A stretch of DNA of 6,865 bases, taken from assembly GCA_964368965.1 (NCBI GenBank), contig CAYJDR010000072.1:1-6865 (forward strand), read 5' to 3'. Source of the stretch: CAYJDR01 sp964368965. Its GTDB lineage: Bacteria > Chrysiogenota > Deferribacteres > Deferribacterales > Mucispirillaceae. Position numbers and translations under genes: made by a program. Under the pieces are notes generated by a model. That model saw only the letters and a list, made by a program, of their open reading frames with translations. It had not been told where the DNA came from and did no database searches. This document shows positions 1 through 6,055 of the stretch, piece after piece (positions within the stretch are counted from its first letter, which is position 1; each line of letters begins with the position of its first letter).

Positions 1-42
1 CTGAACGATAACCTCGCCAGCTCATTTGCGATGAGTTTATAA
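1..42 (+). CDS. Possible C-terminal end of an unidentified gene (partial at window edge)
   Basis: Frame 1 reads LNDNLASSFAMSL and then stops at TAA (40-42). The composition is protein-like, but only 13 residues are visible, so this could be chance. The perfect 5-bp hairpin CTCAT-ttgcg-ATGAG (21-35) overlaps its end. I cannot assign a family. Sequence to the left of the window would settle it. Confidence 0.22.
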   Translation: MNDNLASSFAMSL

Positions 43-92
43 ACAATACCGCAAAAGCCTTGCCAACTCGTAATTTAAGAAATATTTTATGC

Positions 93-175
93 TACTGCTA
101 GGCGTGCGACAAACCCCGAATTGAGTGTACATTGAACGTACATGATAGAGGGGTGCGAAGCAGAACACCGCAGTA
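93..175. repeat. Structured repeat, diverged copy (family also at 5826-6158)
   Basis: The outer arms TACTGC (93-98) and GCAGTA (170-175) are complementary. The 5' arm is followed at once by TAGGCG, as in the copies at 5949 and 6056. The middle holds an apical TGTAC/GTACA hairpin with the shared string GAACGTACATG, also present in the copy at 6056-6158. A CCCC/GGGG pair (113-116 and 150-153) can close the inner stem. The 3' side reads GAAGCAGAACACC, a diverged form of the GAAAACAACAACG seen in the other copies. It lies beyond the end of the carboxylase operon, in a region without a convincing gene. It may be a structured RNA or a small mobile element. Confidence 0.5.
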
Positions 176-259
176 ATTGGCTTGTTGTAGGACGTGATAA
201 AAAAACCAAGTGACATAAAGTTTTTTTATAATCATGTCCGCATTTAGTCGGCAGAAAGC

Positions 260-284
260 AACAGCGAAGTGGTGCTTCGCTGTT
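260..284 (-). terminator. Second hairpin after the carboxylase operon
   Basis: AACAGCGAAG (260-269) and CTTCGCTGTT (275-284) form a perfect 10-bp stem with a 5-base loop. Read on the minus strand it is followed by GCTTTCTGC, a poor U tract, so it may stabilise the 3' end or terminate weakly. It sits just downstream of the hairpin at 291-320. Confidence 0.55.
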
Positions 285-290
285 AGCTAA

Positions 291-320
291 GTTATTGAAT
301 AGCTTTAGCTATTCAATAAC
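291..320 (-). terminator. Operon-end hairpin overlapping the carrier-protein stop codon
   Basis: GTTATTGAATAGCT (291-304) and AGCTATTCAATAAC (307-320) are perfectly complementary over 14 bp with only two bases between. The stop codon of the biotin carrier gene (309-311) lies inside the hairpin. No good U run follows on the minus strand, so this may act as a 3'-end stabiliser or, with the hairpin at 260-284, as a compound terminator. Confidence 0.6.
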
Positions 321-836
321 TATCATCTTGTCGCCAATCGACACGGTTTGGTTTTCTCTCACATAAACCTCTTGCACAACCCCTGATTTCGGAGCTTTGA
401 TTTGGTTTTCCATTTTCATAGCGACTAGGATTAGTAGTGGTTGTCCTTCTTCCACTTCTTGTCCTGCTTCAACCATAACTTTTGTCACGACGCCTGGCAT
501 AGGTGTAAGCATGATCTGCTTGCCTTGTAGCCCGCGTTGTACTCTATCACGTAGCATTTTCTTCAACTCGTCTAAAACTTCCACGCTGTAGTGGTCGCCA
601 TTTACGAGTACGTCGTATTTGCTATCTTCGATGTGTATATCAATTTCGTAAGATTTGTTATCGATGATAAGTGAGAATAGGTTGTGTCCTGTTTTCACGA
701 AGTCGACTATCATTTCTTTGCCGTCGATATCTATTTTAAATTCTTGTCCTGAAGTTTCTTTAATTTGAACTTCGTATTCGTTTTCTTTACCTTCTGCTAT
801 AGCGTAGTACTTAGCAGCTGCTGCTAATCTTTTCAT
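309..836 (-). CDS. Biotin carboxyl carrier protein of an acyl-CoA carboxylase
   Basis: This is the small subunit (175 aa) that carries the biotin shuttling CO2 from the biotin carboxylase to the carboxyltransferase. Residues about 106-175 form a biotinyl domain, starting TPMPGVV, with the biotinylation motif AMKMEN at 139-144; Lys141 is the attachment site. Residues about 20-90 are beta-rich (GQEFKIDIDGKE, NKSYEIDIHIED, YDVLVNGDHYSVEV) and resemble the linker domain between carboxylase and carrier in propionyl-CoA carboxylase alpha chains, rather than the Ala/Pro-rich linker of decarboxylase carriers. The start is preceded by AAGGGGTG, four bases before ATG. It is the last gene of the operon, 14 bases after accC. 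The ORF ends inside a hairpin. The biotin assignment is firm; the exact substrate of the enzyme is inferred. Confidence 0.93.
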   Translation of the reverse strand: MKRLAAAAKYYAIAEGKENEYEVQIKETSGQEFKIDIDGKEMIVDFVKTGHNLFSLIIDNKSYEIDIHIEDSKYDVLVNGDHYSVEVLDELKKMLRDRVQRGLQGKQIMLTPMPGVVTKVMVEAGQEVEEGQPLLILVAMKMENQIKAPKSGVVQEVYVRENQTVSIGDKMIVIE

Positions 837-850
837 TATGCACCCCTTGA

Positions 851-2374
851 TTAAAATCTGTTAGCGATTTTTTGTAGTTTGCCGTAGTGTTTCCATAGGG
901 ATTCGCCCACGCTTGGCACAGTTGTTGCCTTCGCTGCTGCTTCTTGTTCTCTTAGGTATTGCATGAGAGATGCTGCAACGATGCTTACTGTTGGGTCAAG
1001 TTCGCTTTTACGTTTTGAGTCTTCGCTATCAAATTTAGTATCAATGAACGTAGTATCGTAGTTGCCACTTAGGAACGTTTCGTTTTTCATAACGCGTTGG
1101 TGGAACGGGATAGTCGTTTTGATGCCTAATATTTTGTACTCTTCAAGTGAACGCTCCATGTTAGTGATGCAACGCTCTCTAGTTCTGCCCCATGTTGATA
1201 GTTTTGATATCATCGGGTCATAGTAAATAGGCACTTCATAGCCTTCGTGAGCTGCTTGGTCGATACGCACGTTTCTACCTGTTGGTGGTTCGTGTACCGT
1301 GATCAAGCCTGGAGATGGCATGAAGTTATTTTCAGGGTCTTCCGCATAAATACGGCACTCGATAGCGTGTCCACGGCATTCCACTTCTTCTTGTTTGTAA
1401 GAAAGTGGCTCGCCAGCAGCGATAGATATCATATCACGCACGATGTCAACGCCTGTGATCATCTCTGTAACAGGGTGCTCAACTTGCAGACGAGTGTTCA
1501 TCTCTAGGAAGTAGAAGTTTTGGTGTTTGTCAACCATATACTCCATAGTTCCTGCTGAGTAGTAGCCGATTTTGCGGCAAGCTTCAACGCTCACTTCAAG
1601 CATTTTTTTGCGAGTTTCTTCGCAAACGTAAGGAGATGGTGCTTCCTCGATAACTTTTTGGTGACGACGTTGGATAGAACATTCACGCTCGTATAAGTGT
1701 AGCACGTTTCCGTGTTTATCAGCTAAAACTTGTACTTCGACGTGGTGAGGGTTTTCGATATATTTTTCGATATAAACATCACCGCAACCGAACGAACGCT
1801 CAGCCTCAGATTGTGCCATAAGGAACATTTCCTCAAGGTCTTTTTCTTCAAAAACAAGCCTCATACCTTTACCGCCACCGCCAGCAACGGCTTTAAGCAT
1901 AACAGGCATGCCGATGTTTTTAGCAGTTTCTAAAAGCTCTGGTATGCTTTGGATAGGCTCTTTAGTACCTGGAACGATAGGCACGCCAGCATCGCTCATA
2001 AGTTTCCTTGCGCCAGTTTTAGAGCCCATGTTGCGTATAGCATCAGAAGATGGCCCGATGAACACAACGCCAGCTTTTTCGCACGCGTCAACGAAGTCAG
2101 CATTTTCAGCCAAGAAGCCATATCCAGGGTGGATAGCAGCGCCTGTAGCTTTCGCTATTTCGATGATTTTTTCAGGCTTTAAGTATGATGTATCGTTATC
2201 GTCATCTGAGATGCAGTAAGCCTCGTTAGCATATCTAACGTGTGGTGCTTTCCTGTCACAATGAGTATATACAGCAACTGTTTCAAGGTGCAACATTCTT
2301 GCCGCACGGAATATCCTGATAGCAATCTCACCACGGTTAGCAGCGAGAACTTTAGTAATTTTCTTTTCGCTCAT
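851..2374 (-). CDS. accC: Acyl-CoA carboxylase, biotin carboxylase subunit
   Basis: It carries out the ATP- and bicarbonate-dependent carboxylation of biotin on the carrier protein. The 507-residue protein shows the full ATP-grasp signature: RGEIAIR near the N-terminus, the glycine-rich loop AGGGGKGM at 164-171, ECSIQRRHQK at 231-240 and the catalytic stretch EMNTRLQVEHP at 291-301, with Glu291 and Arg295 matching the catalytic pair of E. coli AccC. About 60 residues extend beyond the usual 449-residue end; SLWKHYGKL near the C-terminus resembles the hook before the linker domain of propionyl-CoA carboxylase alpha chains. The ATG at 2374 is preferred over the GTG at 2383 or ATG at 2380 because AGGCGGTGAT lies just ahead of it. 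That Shine-Dalgarno overlaps the end of the upstream gene, suggesting translational coupling. Confidence 0.96.
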   Translation of the reverse strand: MSEKKITKVLAANRGEIAIRIFRAARMLHLETVAVYTHCDRKAPHVRYANEAYCISDDDNDTSYLKPEKIIEIAKATGAAIHPGYGFLAENADFVDACEKAGVVFIGPSSDAIRNMGSKTGARKLMSDAGVPIVPGTKEPIQSIPELLETAKNIGMPVMLKAVAGGGGKGMRLVFEEKDLEEMFLMAQSEAERSFGCGDVYIEKYIENPHHVEVQVLADKHGNVLHLYERECSIQRRHQKVIEEAPSPYVCEETRKKMLEVSVEACRKIGYYSAGTMEYMVDKHQNFYFLEMNTRLQVEHPVTEMITGVDIVRDMISIAAGEPLSYKQEEVECRGHAIECRIYAEDPENNFMPSPGLITVHEPPTGRNVRIDQAAHEGYEVPIYYDPMISKLSTWGRTRERCITNMERSLEEYKILGIKTTIPFHQRVMKNETFLSGNYDTTFIDTKFDSEDSKRKSELDPTVSIVAASLMQYLREQEAAAKATTVPSVGESLWKHYGKLQKIANRF

Positions 2375-2386
2375 ATTCATCACCGC

Positions 2387-3931
2387 CTATAAAGGTATGT
2401 TGCCGTGTTTACGTGGCAAGTTAGATACGTTTTTGTTTGCAAGCATTTCAAATGCGCGGATAAGTTTCGCCCTAGTAACAGCTGGCTCGATGATTTCGTC
2501 GATATAGCCAAGTTCTGCCGCTCTGTATGGGTTTGCAAACGCTTCTCTATAGTTGTCAGTTAGCTCTTTTTCTTTAGCTGCTGGGTCTGCTGCTTCTGTA
2601 ATTTCTTTACGGCCAAGGATTTTCACTGCGCCTTCAGGGCCCATAACAGCGATTTCAGCAGTTGGGTAAGCGTAGTTGATGTCGCCACGGATGTGCTTAG
2701 AGCTCATAACGTCATATGCGCCACCGTAAGCTTTACGAGTGATTAATGTAACTTTCGGTACAGTCGCTTCGCAATAAGCGTAAAGCAGTTTTGCACCGTG
2801 CCTGATGATACCGCCATATTCTTGCGATACGCCTGGCATAAAGCCTGGAACGTCAACAAGCGTAAGGATAGGTATGTTGAAAGCATCGCAAAAACGAACG
2901 AAACGGCCAGCTTTAACAGATGCGTCGATATCTAATGCACCAGCTAAGATTTGTGGTTGGTTCGCAACAACACCGATAGATTTACCGTTTAGACGGATAA
3001 AGCCGATGATGATGTTTTTCGCAAAGTCTTCTTGCACTTCAAAAAAGTTGCCATCGTCAGCCACTTTCTTGATAACCTCAGACATGTCATAAGGCATGTT
3101 AGGGTTTGCAGGAACTATAGTTTCAAGCGCTTCTTCCATTCTGTTAGCGTCGTCAGTAGTCGCTTTGAATGGTGGCTCTTCCATATTGTTTTGTGGTAAG
3201 TAAGACATTAACTCACGGATTTTTACGATACAGTCAACGTCGTTTTCTGTAGCGAAGTGAGCAACGCCTGATTTTTCGTTATGTGCTGAAGAACCGCCAA
3301 GCTCTTCTTTAGTAACGTCTTCGTTAGTAACTGTTTTGATAACCTCAGGGCCAGTGATGAACATGTAGCTCGTGTCTTTAGCCATGAAGATGAAGTCAGT
3401 CAACGCTGGAGAATAAACAGCACCACCAGCACAAGGCCCAAGGATAGCACTGATTTGTGGAATAACGCCTGATGACAACGTGTTGCGCAAGAAGATATCA
3501 GCATAGCCCGCAAGCGATTGCACGCCCTCTTGAATTCTCGCACCGCCTGAGTCGTTCAAGCCGATAACAGGTGCGCCAACTTTAACAGCCATGTCCATAA
3601 CTTTACAGATTTTGTCTGCATAAGTTTTAGATAGTGAGCCACCGAAAACTGTGAAATCTTGAGCGAAAACGAATACCGTACGGCCATTGATTAAGCCAGT
3701 ACCTGTCACAACGCCATCACCTAAGAATTGTTGCTTATCTATGCCGAAGTTTGTACATCTGTGCACTACAAACTTATCAAACTCCATAAAAGTACCTTTA
3801 TCTAGTAACGCGTCAATACGCTCTCTAGCAGTAAGTTTACCTGCTTGATGTTGCTTTTCAATTCTAGCGACGCCACCACCAAGTTCGGCTTTAGCGTTCA
3901 TTTCCCTCAACTGAGCAATTTTAGATTGCAT
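2387..3931 (-). CDS. pccB: Acyl-CoA carboxyltransferase, propionyl-CoA carboxylase beta / methylmalonyl-CoA decarboxylase alpha type
   Basis: It transfers the carboxyl group between biotin and an acyl-CoA, probably propionyl-CoA/methylmalonyl-CoA. The 514-residue protein has both crotonase-like halves. The first has SGGARIQEG (128-136) and GPCAGGAVYSPALTDF (165-180); the second has VDVPGFMPG (359-367) and AYGGAYDVM (401-409). The family C-terminal ending KHGNIPL is intact. Asp407 in GAYDVM corresponds to the residue reported to favour propionyl-CoA in actinobacterial PccB; acetyl-CoA enzymes often have Ile. The start is ATG 3931: GGGGGATAAG stands eight bases upstream, whereas the upstream in-frame ATG at 3946 has only an A/T run before it and lies in the leader. 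It is the first operon gene. No membrane decarboxylase subunit is visible, so carboxylase rather than sodium-pumping decarboxylase is favoured, but both are possible. Confidence 0.92.
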   Translation of the reverse strand: MQSKIAQLREMNAKAELGGGVARIEKQHQAGKLTARERIDALLDKGTFMEFDKFVVHRCTNFGIDKQQFLGDGVVTGTGLINGRTVFVFAQDFTVFGGSLSKTYADKICKVMDMAVKVGAPVIGLNDSGGARIQEGVQSLAGYADIFLRNTLSSGVIPQISAILGPCAGGAVYSPALTDFIFMAKDTSYMFITGPEVIKTVTNEDVTKEELGGSSAHNEKSGVAHFATENDVDCIVKIRELMSYLPQNNMEEPPFKATTDDANRMEEALETIVPANPNMPYDMSEVIKKVADDGNFFEVQEDFAKNIIIGFIRLNGKSIGVVANQPQILAGALDIDASVKAGRFVRFCDAFNIPILTLVDVPGFMPGVSQEYGGIIRHGAKLLYAYCEATVPKVTLITRKAYGGAYDVMSSKHIRGDINYAYPTAEIAVMGPEGAVKILGRKEITEAADPAAKEKELTDNYREAFANPYRAAELGYIDEIIEPAVTRAKLIRAFEMLANKNVSNLPRKHGNIPL

Positions 3932-3985
3932 AGGCTTATCCCCCATTTTTTTGAAATAAATTTTAAATGAAATAAAAAGAATACA

Positions 3986-4030
3986 AATCAGCCATAAATA
4001 CTATAATATATAAGATATCCTAAGCTGACT
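3986..4030 (-). promoter_or_regulatory. Hairpin in the carboxylase operon leader
   Basis: Near the predicted 5' end of the operon mRNA, AGTCAGC (4030-4024) can pair with GCTGATT (3992-3986), seven pairs including one G-U. It encloses a very AT-rich, partly palindromic stretch. It could be a 5' stabilising stem or cover a repressor site for fatty-acid or biotin control. I see no convincing FapR or BirA operator, so no regulator is assigned. Confidence 0.3.
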
Positions 4031-4035
4031 TGAAC

Positions 4036-4065
4036 ATGATAAACTCATTTCTTAACGTCTGTCAA
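4036..4065 (-). promoter_or_regulatory. Promoter of the carboxylase operon
   Basis: Minus-strand TTGACA (4065-4060, 6/6) is followed after 18 bases by TATCAT (4041-4036, 5/6), a strong sigma-A-type match. Transcription would begin around 4029, giving a leader of about 98 bases before the ATG at 3931. Confidence 0.7.
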
Positions 4066-4135
4066 TGTATTTTTTTACATTAAAAAATTATAAAAATTGT
4101 GTTCAAAATATTTAAAAATTAGCCAATGTGTTTTT

Positions 4136-4158
4136 ATAACAATTTTTATTATTGTTAT
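4136..4158. repeat. AT-only hairpin in the divergent intergenic region
   Basis: ATAACAAT (4136-4143) and ATTGTTAT (4151-4158) are perfectly complementary around a 7-base loop, followed on the plus strand by ATTTTT. It lies between the two divergent promoters of a 315-base non-coding stretch (3932-4246). It could be an operator or a weak insulating terminator; in DNA this AT-rich, chance cannot be excluded. Confidence 0.3.
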
Positions 4159-4192
4159 ATTTTTCGCAACACTTATATGTGTCATTTTTTAG

Positions 4193-4220
4193 TTGAAGTA
4201 GTGGTGAAATATGGTAAAAT
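4193..4220 (+). promoter_or_regulatory. Promoter of the BrkB-family gene
   Basis: TTGAAG (4193-4198, 4/6) and TAAAAT (4215-4220, 5/6) are separated by 16 bases. The start would fall near 4227, leaving a leader of about 20 bases that contains the GGAG ribosome site. Confidence 0.55.
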
Positions 4221-4246
4221 GTATATAACATCAAGTGGAGATAGTT

Positions 4247-5479
4247 ATGCAAATGAGTATTAGTGGGGCTTTTTGGTCGGTTATACGTAAGATATATTTG
4301 TCATTGTCAATTTTTGGAAGTAGGGGTGTTAGTTATTATGCAGCGAGTAGTTCGTTCTATTTCCTCTTTTCTATAATACCGCTTGCGATGTTTTTCATAA
4401 TTATTGTCGATACGATATTTTCAGGCTATGCGAATATTTCGGATACGTTTTTTCAGTTGTTGAGTCCTATTTTACCTAATATTAATAAGGATTCTTTCAA
4501 GACTGTCGGGCTTTTTGATGGCACTGTGAAGTCGGTTGCGGGTTTGATAGGTGGTGTTGCGTTATTGTGGAGTTCTCGCTCAGTTTTTAAAAGTGTGAAC
4601 ATGTCATTTAATGTAATATTTAACACTGTTTCAAAACGAAATTTCATCATGAACAACTTGATTTCATTGACTGCTGTGCCGATTATCATCGTAGCTTGCA
4701 TTGTTTTTATCACGGCTGGCTTCGTGCTTCGCAACTTAGATACGATACTTGCTAAGCTTGATATCCCATATTTATCGACTGGCAATTTGCTCTCTAGTTC
4801 AAGTAATGTTACGCTTGTGTTGTTTGTGTTTGCTATGGCTTTCCTATTATATAAATATCTGCCAACGGTGAAGATAAAGCCACGCTATGCAGTTGTTGGT
4901 GCTGTGTTGTTTACGTTGTCGGCTATTGCTATGCAGTCGGTGTTGAAGGGTGTTGTGCAGCTTGGGCAATACTACTTGGTATATGGTGTGATAAGTGGTT
5001 TGCTTGTGGCGCTATTTTGGGTGAATATGACGTGTGCGTTATTATATTTATGTGCGCAACTTGTTTATGTGCTTCAATATTCTGTAGAGTTAGAGCTTGC
5101 GATGTTTTACACACGTGTTATGAAGGGCGATGCAAATTTTATTGAAAAGTTTTTGTTTGGTAAAGAGTTACAGGCTGACCATGATTATGGCGTACATTAC
5201 AGGGCTGGCGATACGATTATAAAGATTGGTGCTGCGGCAGATTATTTTTACATATTGCGTAAGGGGCATGTTGAGCAGACGAATAATAATGCGCTTTTCA
5301 GCGATACGTTATCAGTTGGTGCGATATTTGGCACGGCTGCTATCACTTCAAAAAGTGGATATGTGAAAACGGCAGTCGCTGTGACAGATTGCTTTGTGCT
5401 GAAATTGCCGAAAGAGATGTATTCCGAGATAATTAAGATTGACGCTACATTTTCCGAGAGTGTGCTGAAGGCGATATAA
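4247..5479 (+). CDS. YihY/BrkB-family membrane protein fused to a cyclic-nucleotide-binding-like domain
   Basis: A 410-residue inner-membrane protein. Residues about 10-280 form the YihY/BrkB region: RGVSYYAASSSFYFLFSIIPL (26-46) runs into the first membrane segment, and further hydrophobic segments lie near 97-115, 140-162, 186-203, 213-235 and 244-275; FWVNMTCALLYLCAQLVYV near the end of this region is typical of the family. Its biochemical role is unsettled: it was once called RNase BN, a label since assigned elsewhere. Residues about 300-400 resemble a cNMP-binding beta roll (YRAGDTIIKIGAAADYFYILRKG), but the phosphate cassette reads FGTAAI instead of FGEL/IA and Arg is replaced by Lys in VKTAVAV, so nucleotide binding is doubtful. 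ATG 4247 is chosen because GGAG lies six bases before it; the in-frame GTG at 4235 sits in that leader. No terminator follows before antitoxin-like RNA A. Confidence 0.88.
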   Translation: MQMSISGAFWSVIRKIYLSLSIFGSRGVSYYAASSSFYFLFSIIPLAMFFIIIVDTIFSGYANISDTFFQLLSPILPNINKDSFKTVGLFDGTVKSVAGLIGGVALLWSSRSVFKSVNMSFNVIFNTVSKRNFIMNNLISLTAVPIIIVACIVFITAGFVLRNLDTILAKLDIPYLSTGNLLSSSSNVTLVLFVFAMAFLLYKYLPTVKIKPRYAVVGAVLFTLSAIAMQSVLKGVVQLGQYYLVYGVISGLLVALFWVNMTCALLYLCAQLVYVLQYSVELELAMFYTRVMKGDANFIEKFLFGKELQADHDYGVHYRAGDTIIKIGAAADYFYILRKGHVEQTNNNALFSDTLSVGAIFGTAAITSKSGYVKTAVAVTDCFVLKLPKEMYSEIIKIDATFSESVLKAI

Positions 5480-5514
5480 ATAATTTAGAAAGGGGACAGG
5501 GGATTTAAAATCAC

Positions 5515-5541
5515 TTGACAATAACGTATCTTGAATATACT
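5515..5541 (+). promoter_or_regulatory. Promoter of antisense RNA A
   Basis: TTGACA (5515-5520, 6/6) with TATACT (5536-5541, 5/6) at 15 bases; a weaker TACTGT sits at 17 bases. Position by position, TTGACA, 22 bases, TATAAGTGT is identical in layout to the antisense promoter of locus B (6782 leftward), which supports its function. Confidence 0.65.
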
Positions 5542-5547
5542 GTATAA

Positions 5548-5641
5548 GTGTTGGGCGGCTAAACAGCAAGCCCCAATGATTGGTTTATTTTGCATAAATA
5601 TGCAGAAATTTCCGCCTATTGACGTAGGCGGTTATTTTTTT
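5548..5641 (+). ncRNA. Candidate antitoxin RNA A (type I toxin-antitoxin locus A)
   Basis: A roughly 94-base transcript is bounded by the promoter at 5515 and the strong terminator ending at 5641. It converges on the toxin-like gene at 5632-5709, so it is complementary to the last bases and 3' end of that mRNA. Its 5' end, GTTGGGCGGCTA then AGCCCC after eight bases, can form a GGCT/AGCC stem and is matched by antisense RNA B (GTCGGGTGGCTA...AGCCCC). Convergent overlap at the 3' ends is the arrangement of txpA/ratA, bsrG/SR4 and fst RNA I/II. The 5' end is repeated in inverted orientation at 5782-5757 in the toxin leader. Inferred from sequence only. Confidence 0.6.
5612..5641 (+). terminator. 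Terminator of antisense RNA A
   Basis: CCGCCTA (5612-5618) and TAGGCGG (5625-5631) enclose TTGACG, followed by TTATTTTTTT. This is a textbook intrinsic terminator on the plus strand. Read on the minus strand the same hairpin follows the toxin stop codon but has no U run, so toxin mRNA may read through it. Confidence 0.85.
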
Positions 5642-5709
5642 ATGATTTGTAGTATGCCTACTATGGCAACTATTATAAGATTTATAAATATAATATCTTG
5701 TTGTACCAT
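5632..5709 (-). CDS. Small hydrophobic peptide, candidate type I toxin A
   Basis: A 25-codon gene starting MVQQDIIFIN and ending GILQIIKK: a polar start, one continuous hydrophobic stretch (about residues 6-23) and a Lys-Lys tail, the usual plan of Fst/TxpA/BsrG-type membrane toxins. AGGTGAT (5721-5715), a seven-base match to the 16S 3' end, lies five bases before the ATG, which is strong support for translation. The stop codon is followed directly by the hairpin CCGCCTA...TAGGCGG shared with the convergent RNA A. The predicted target is the cell membrane. It has no clear sequence identity to a named toxin that I recognise, and the locus resembles locus B in layout more than in peptide sequence. 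A tiny holin-like role for the neighbouring M15 peptidase is an alternative. Confidence 0.62.
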   Translation of the reverse strand: MVQQDIIFINLIIVAIVGILQIIKK

Positions 5710-5788
5710 AAAGCATCACCTACTTTCTGTTTAATATTTTAAATTCAAAAGTTTGTGAGGCTAACCGTCTAACGTACCCAACCTAAAA

Positions 5789-5817
5789 TTATTAACATAA
5801 CCAGATTAACTTGCCTA
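5789..5817 (-). promoter_or_regulatory. Possible promoter of toxin A mRNA
   Basis: Minus-strand TAGGCA (5817-5812) and TAATAA (5794-5789) are 17 bases apart and sit at the same distance before GTTGGG (5782-5777) as the other three promoters of the two loci before GTYGGG. Both hexamers are weak matches, which would suit a poorly expressed toxin. An alternative, CTCACA (5759-5754) with TATTAA (5736-5731), also at 17 bases, would give a very short leader. Confidence 0.35.
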
Positions 5818-5825
5818 GTTGTATA

Positions 5826-5935
5826 TTCAGGATATACAATCTTTGCTTTCGGTGTGCTACTTCAAACATTGACGGAGGGAGCAAGCGAAAACAACAACGT
5901 AGTAGCATTATTTAGATAAGATTGTATATTTTGAA
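5826..5935. repeat. Structured repeat, copy 1
   Basis: An 18-pair stem joins 5826-5843 with 5918-5935: twelve perfect pairs (ATATACAATCTT with AAGATTGTATAT), two G-U pairs, then four more. Inside it TGCTACT (5855-5861) pairs with AGTAGCA (5901-5907). The 3' part from 5870 to 5904 is a 35-base direct repeat of 6001-6035, including GAAAACAACAACG (5887-5899). It lacks the TAGGCGG seen on the 5' side of the other copies, so it may be a partial or recombined copy. An upstream arm, TTGTATAT (5819-5826), can instead pair with ATATACAA (5832-5839), an exclusive alternative fold. Confidence 0.6.
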
Positions 5936-5948
5936 GCATAAATGATGC

Positions 5949-6038
5949 TAATACTAGGCGGACAAGCGAGCCACGATGGAGCATACTTTCAGGCGGTATG
6001 TGACGGAGGGAGCAAGCGAAAACAACAACGTAGTATTA
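5949..6038. repeat. Structured repeat, copy 2
   Basis: Outer arms TAATACTA (5949-5956) and TAGTATTA (6031-6038) are perfectly complementary over 8 bp. The 5' arm runs into TAGGCGG (5955-5961) and the 3' arm follows GAAAACAACAACG (6018-6030). An apical hairpin pairs GCATAC (5981-5986) with GTATGT (5996-6001). Bases 6001-6035 repeat 5870-5904 exactly, 131 bases apart. It lies directly beside copy 1. Confidence 0.65.
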
Positions 6039-6055
6039 TTAATATTAATATGAGA

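Noticed and set aside
199..227. Intrinsic terminator from AAAAAAAC / GTTTTTTT
   Set aside because: The stem is almost all A-T with a 13-base loop and no G-C core; it is simply an A run and a T run.
1247..2219. Several plus-strand ORFs inside accC
   Set aside because: They are antisense shadows of a conserved gene, with no ribosome sites or family features; the same holds for those opposite the other carboxylase and BrkB genes.
3986..4065. FapR or BirA operator at the carboxylase promoter
   Set aside because: The region is AT-rich with partial symmetry, but I could not match either consensus with confidence.
5489..5503. AAAGGGGACAGGGGA as a REP-type repeat
   Set aside because: Only one copy is seen in the window, with no partner arm or associated transposase.
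5531..5734. 67-codon plus-strand ORF over locus A
   Set aside because: It starts in the antisense promoter, runs through a strong terminator hairpin with a T tract, and has no ribosome site; the minus-strand 25-codon frame has a good SD and explains the coding signal better.
5870..6035. CRISPR array
   Set aside because: Only two exact 35-base units, 131 bases apart, with internal structure between them and no regular spacers or cas genes.
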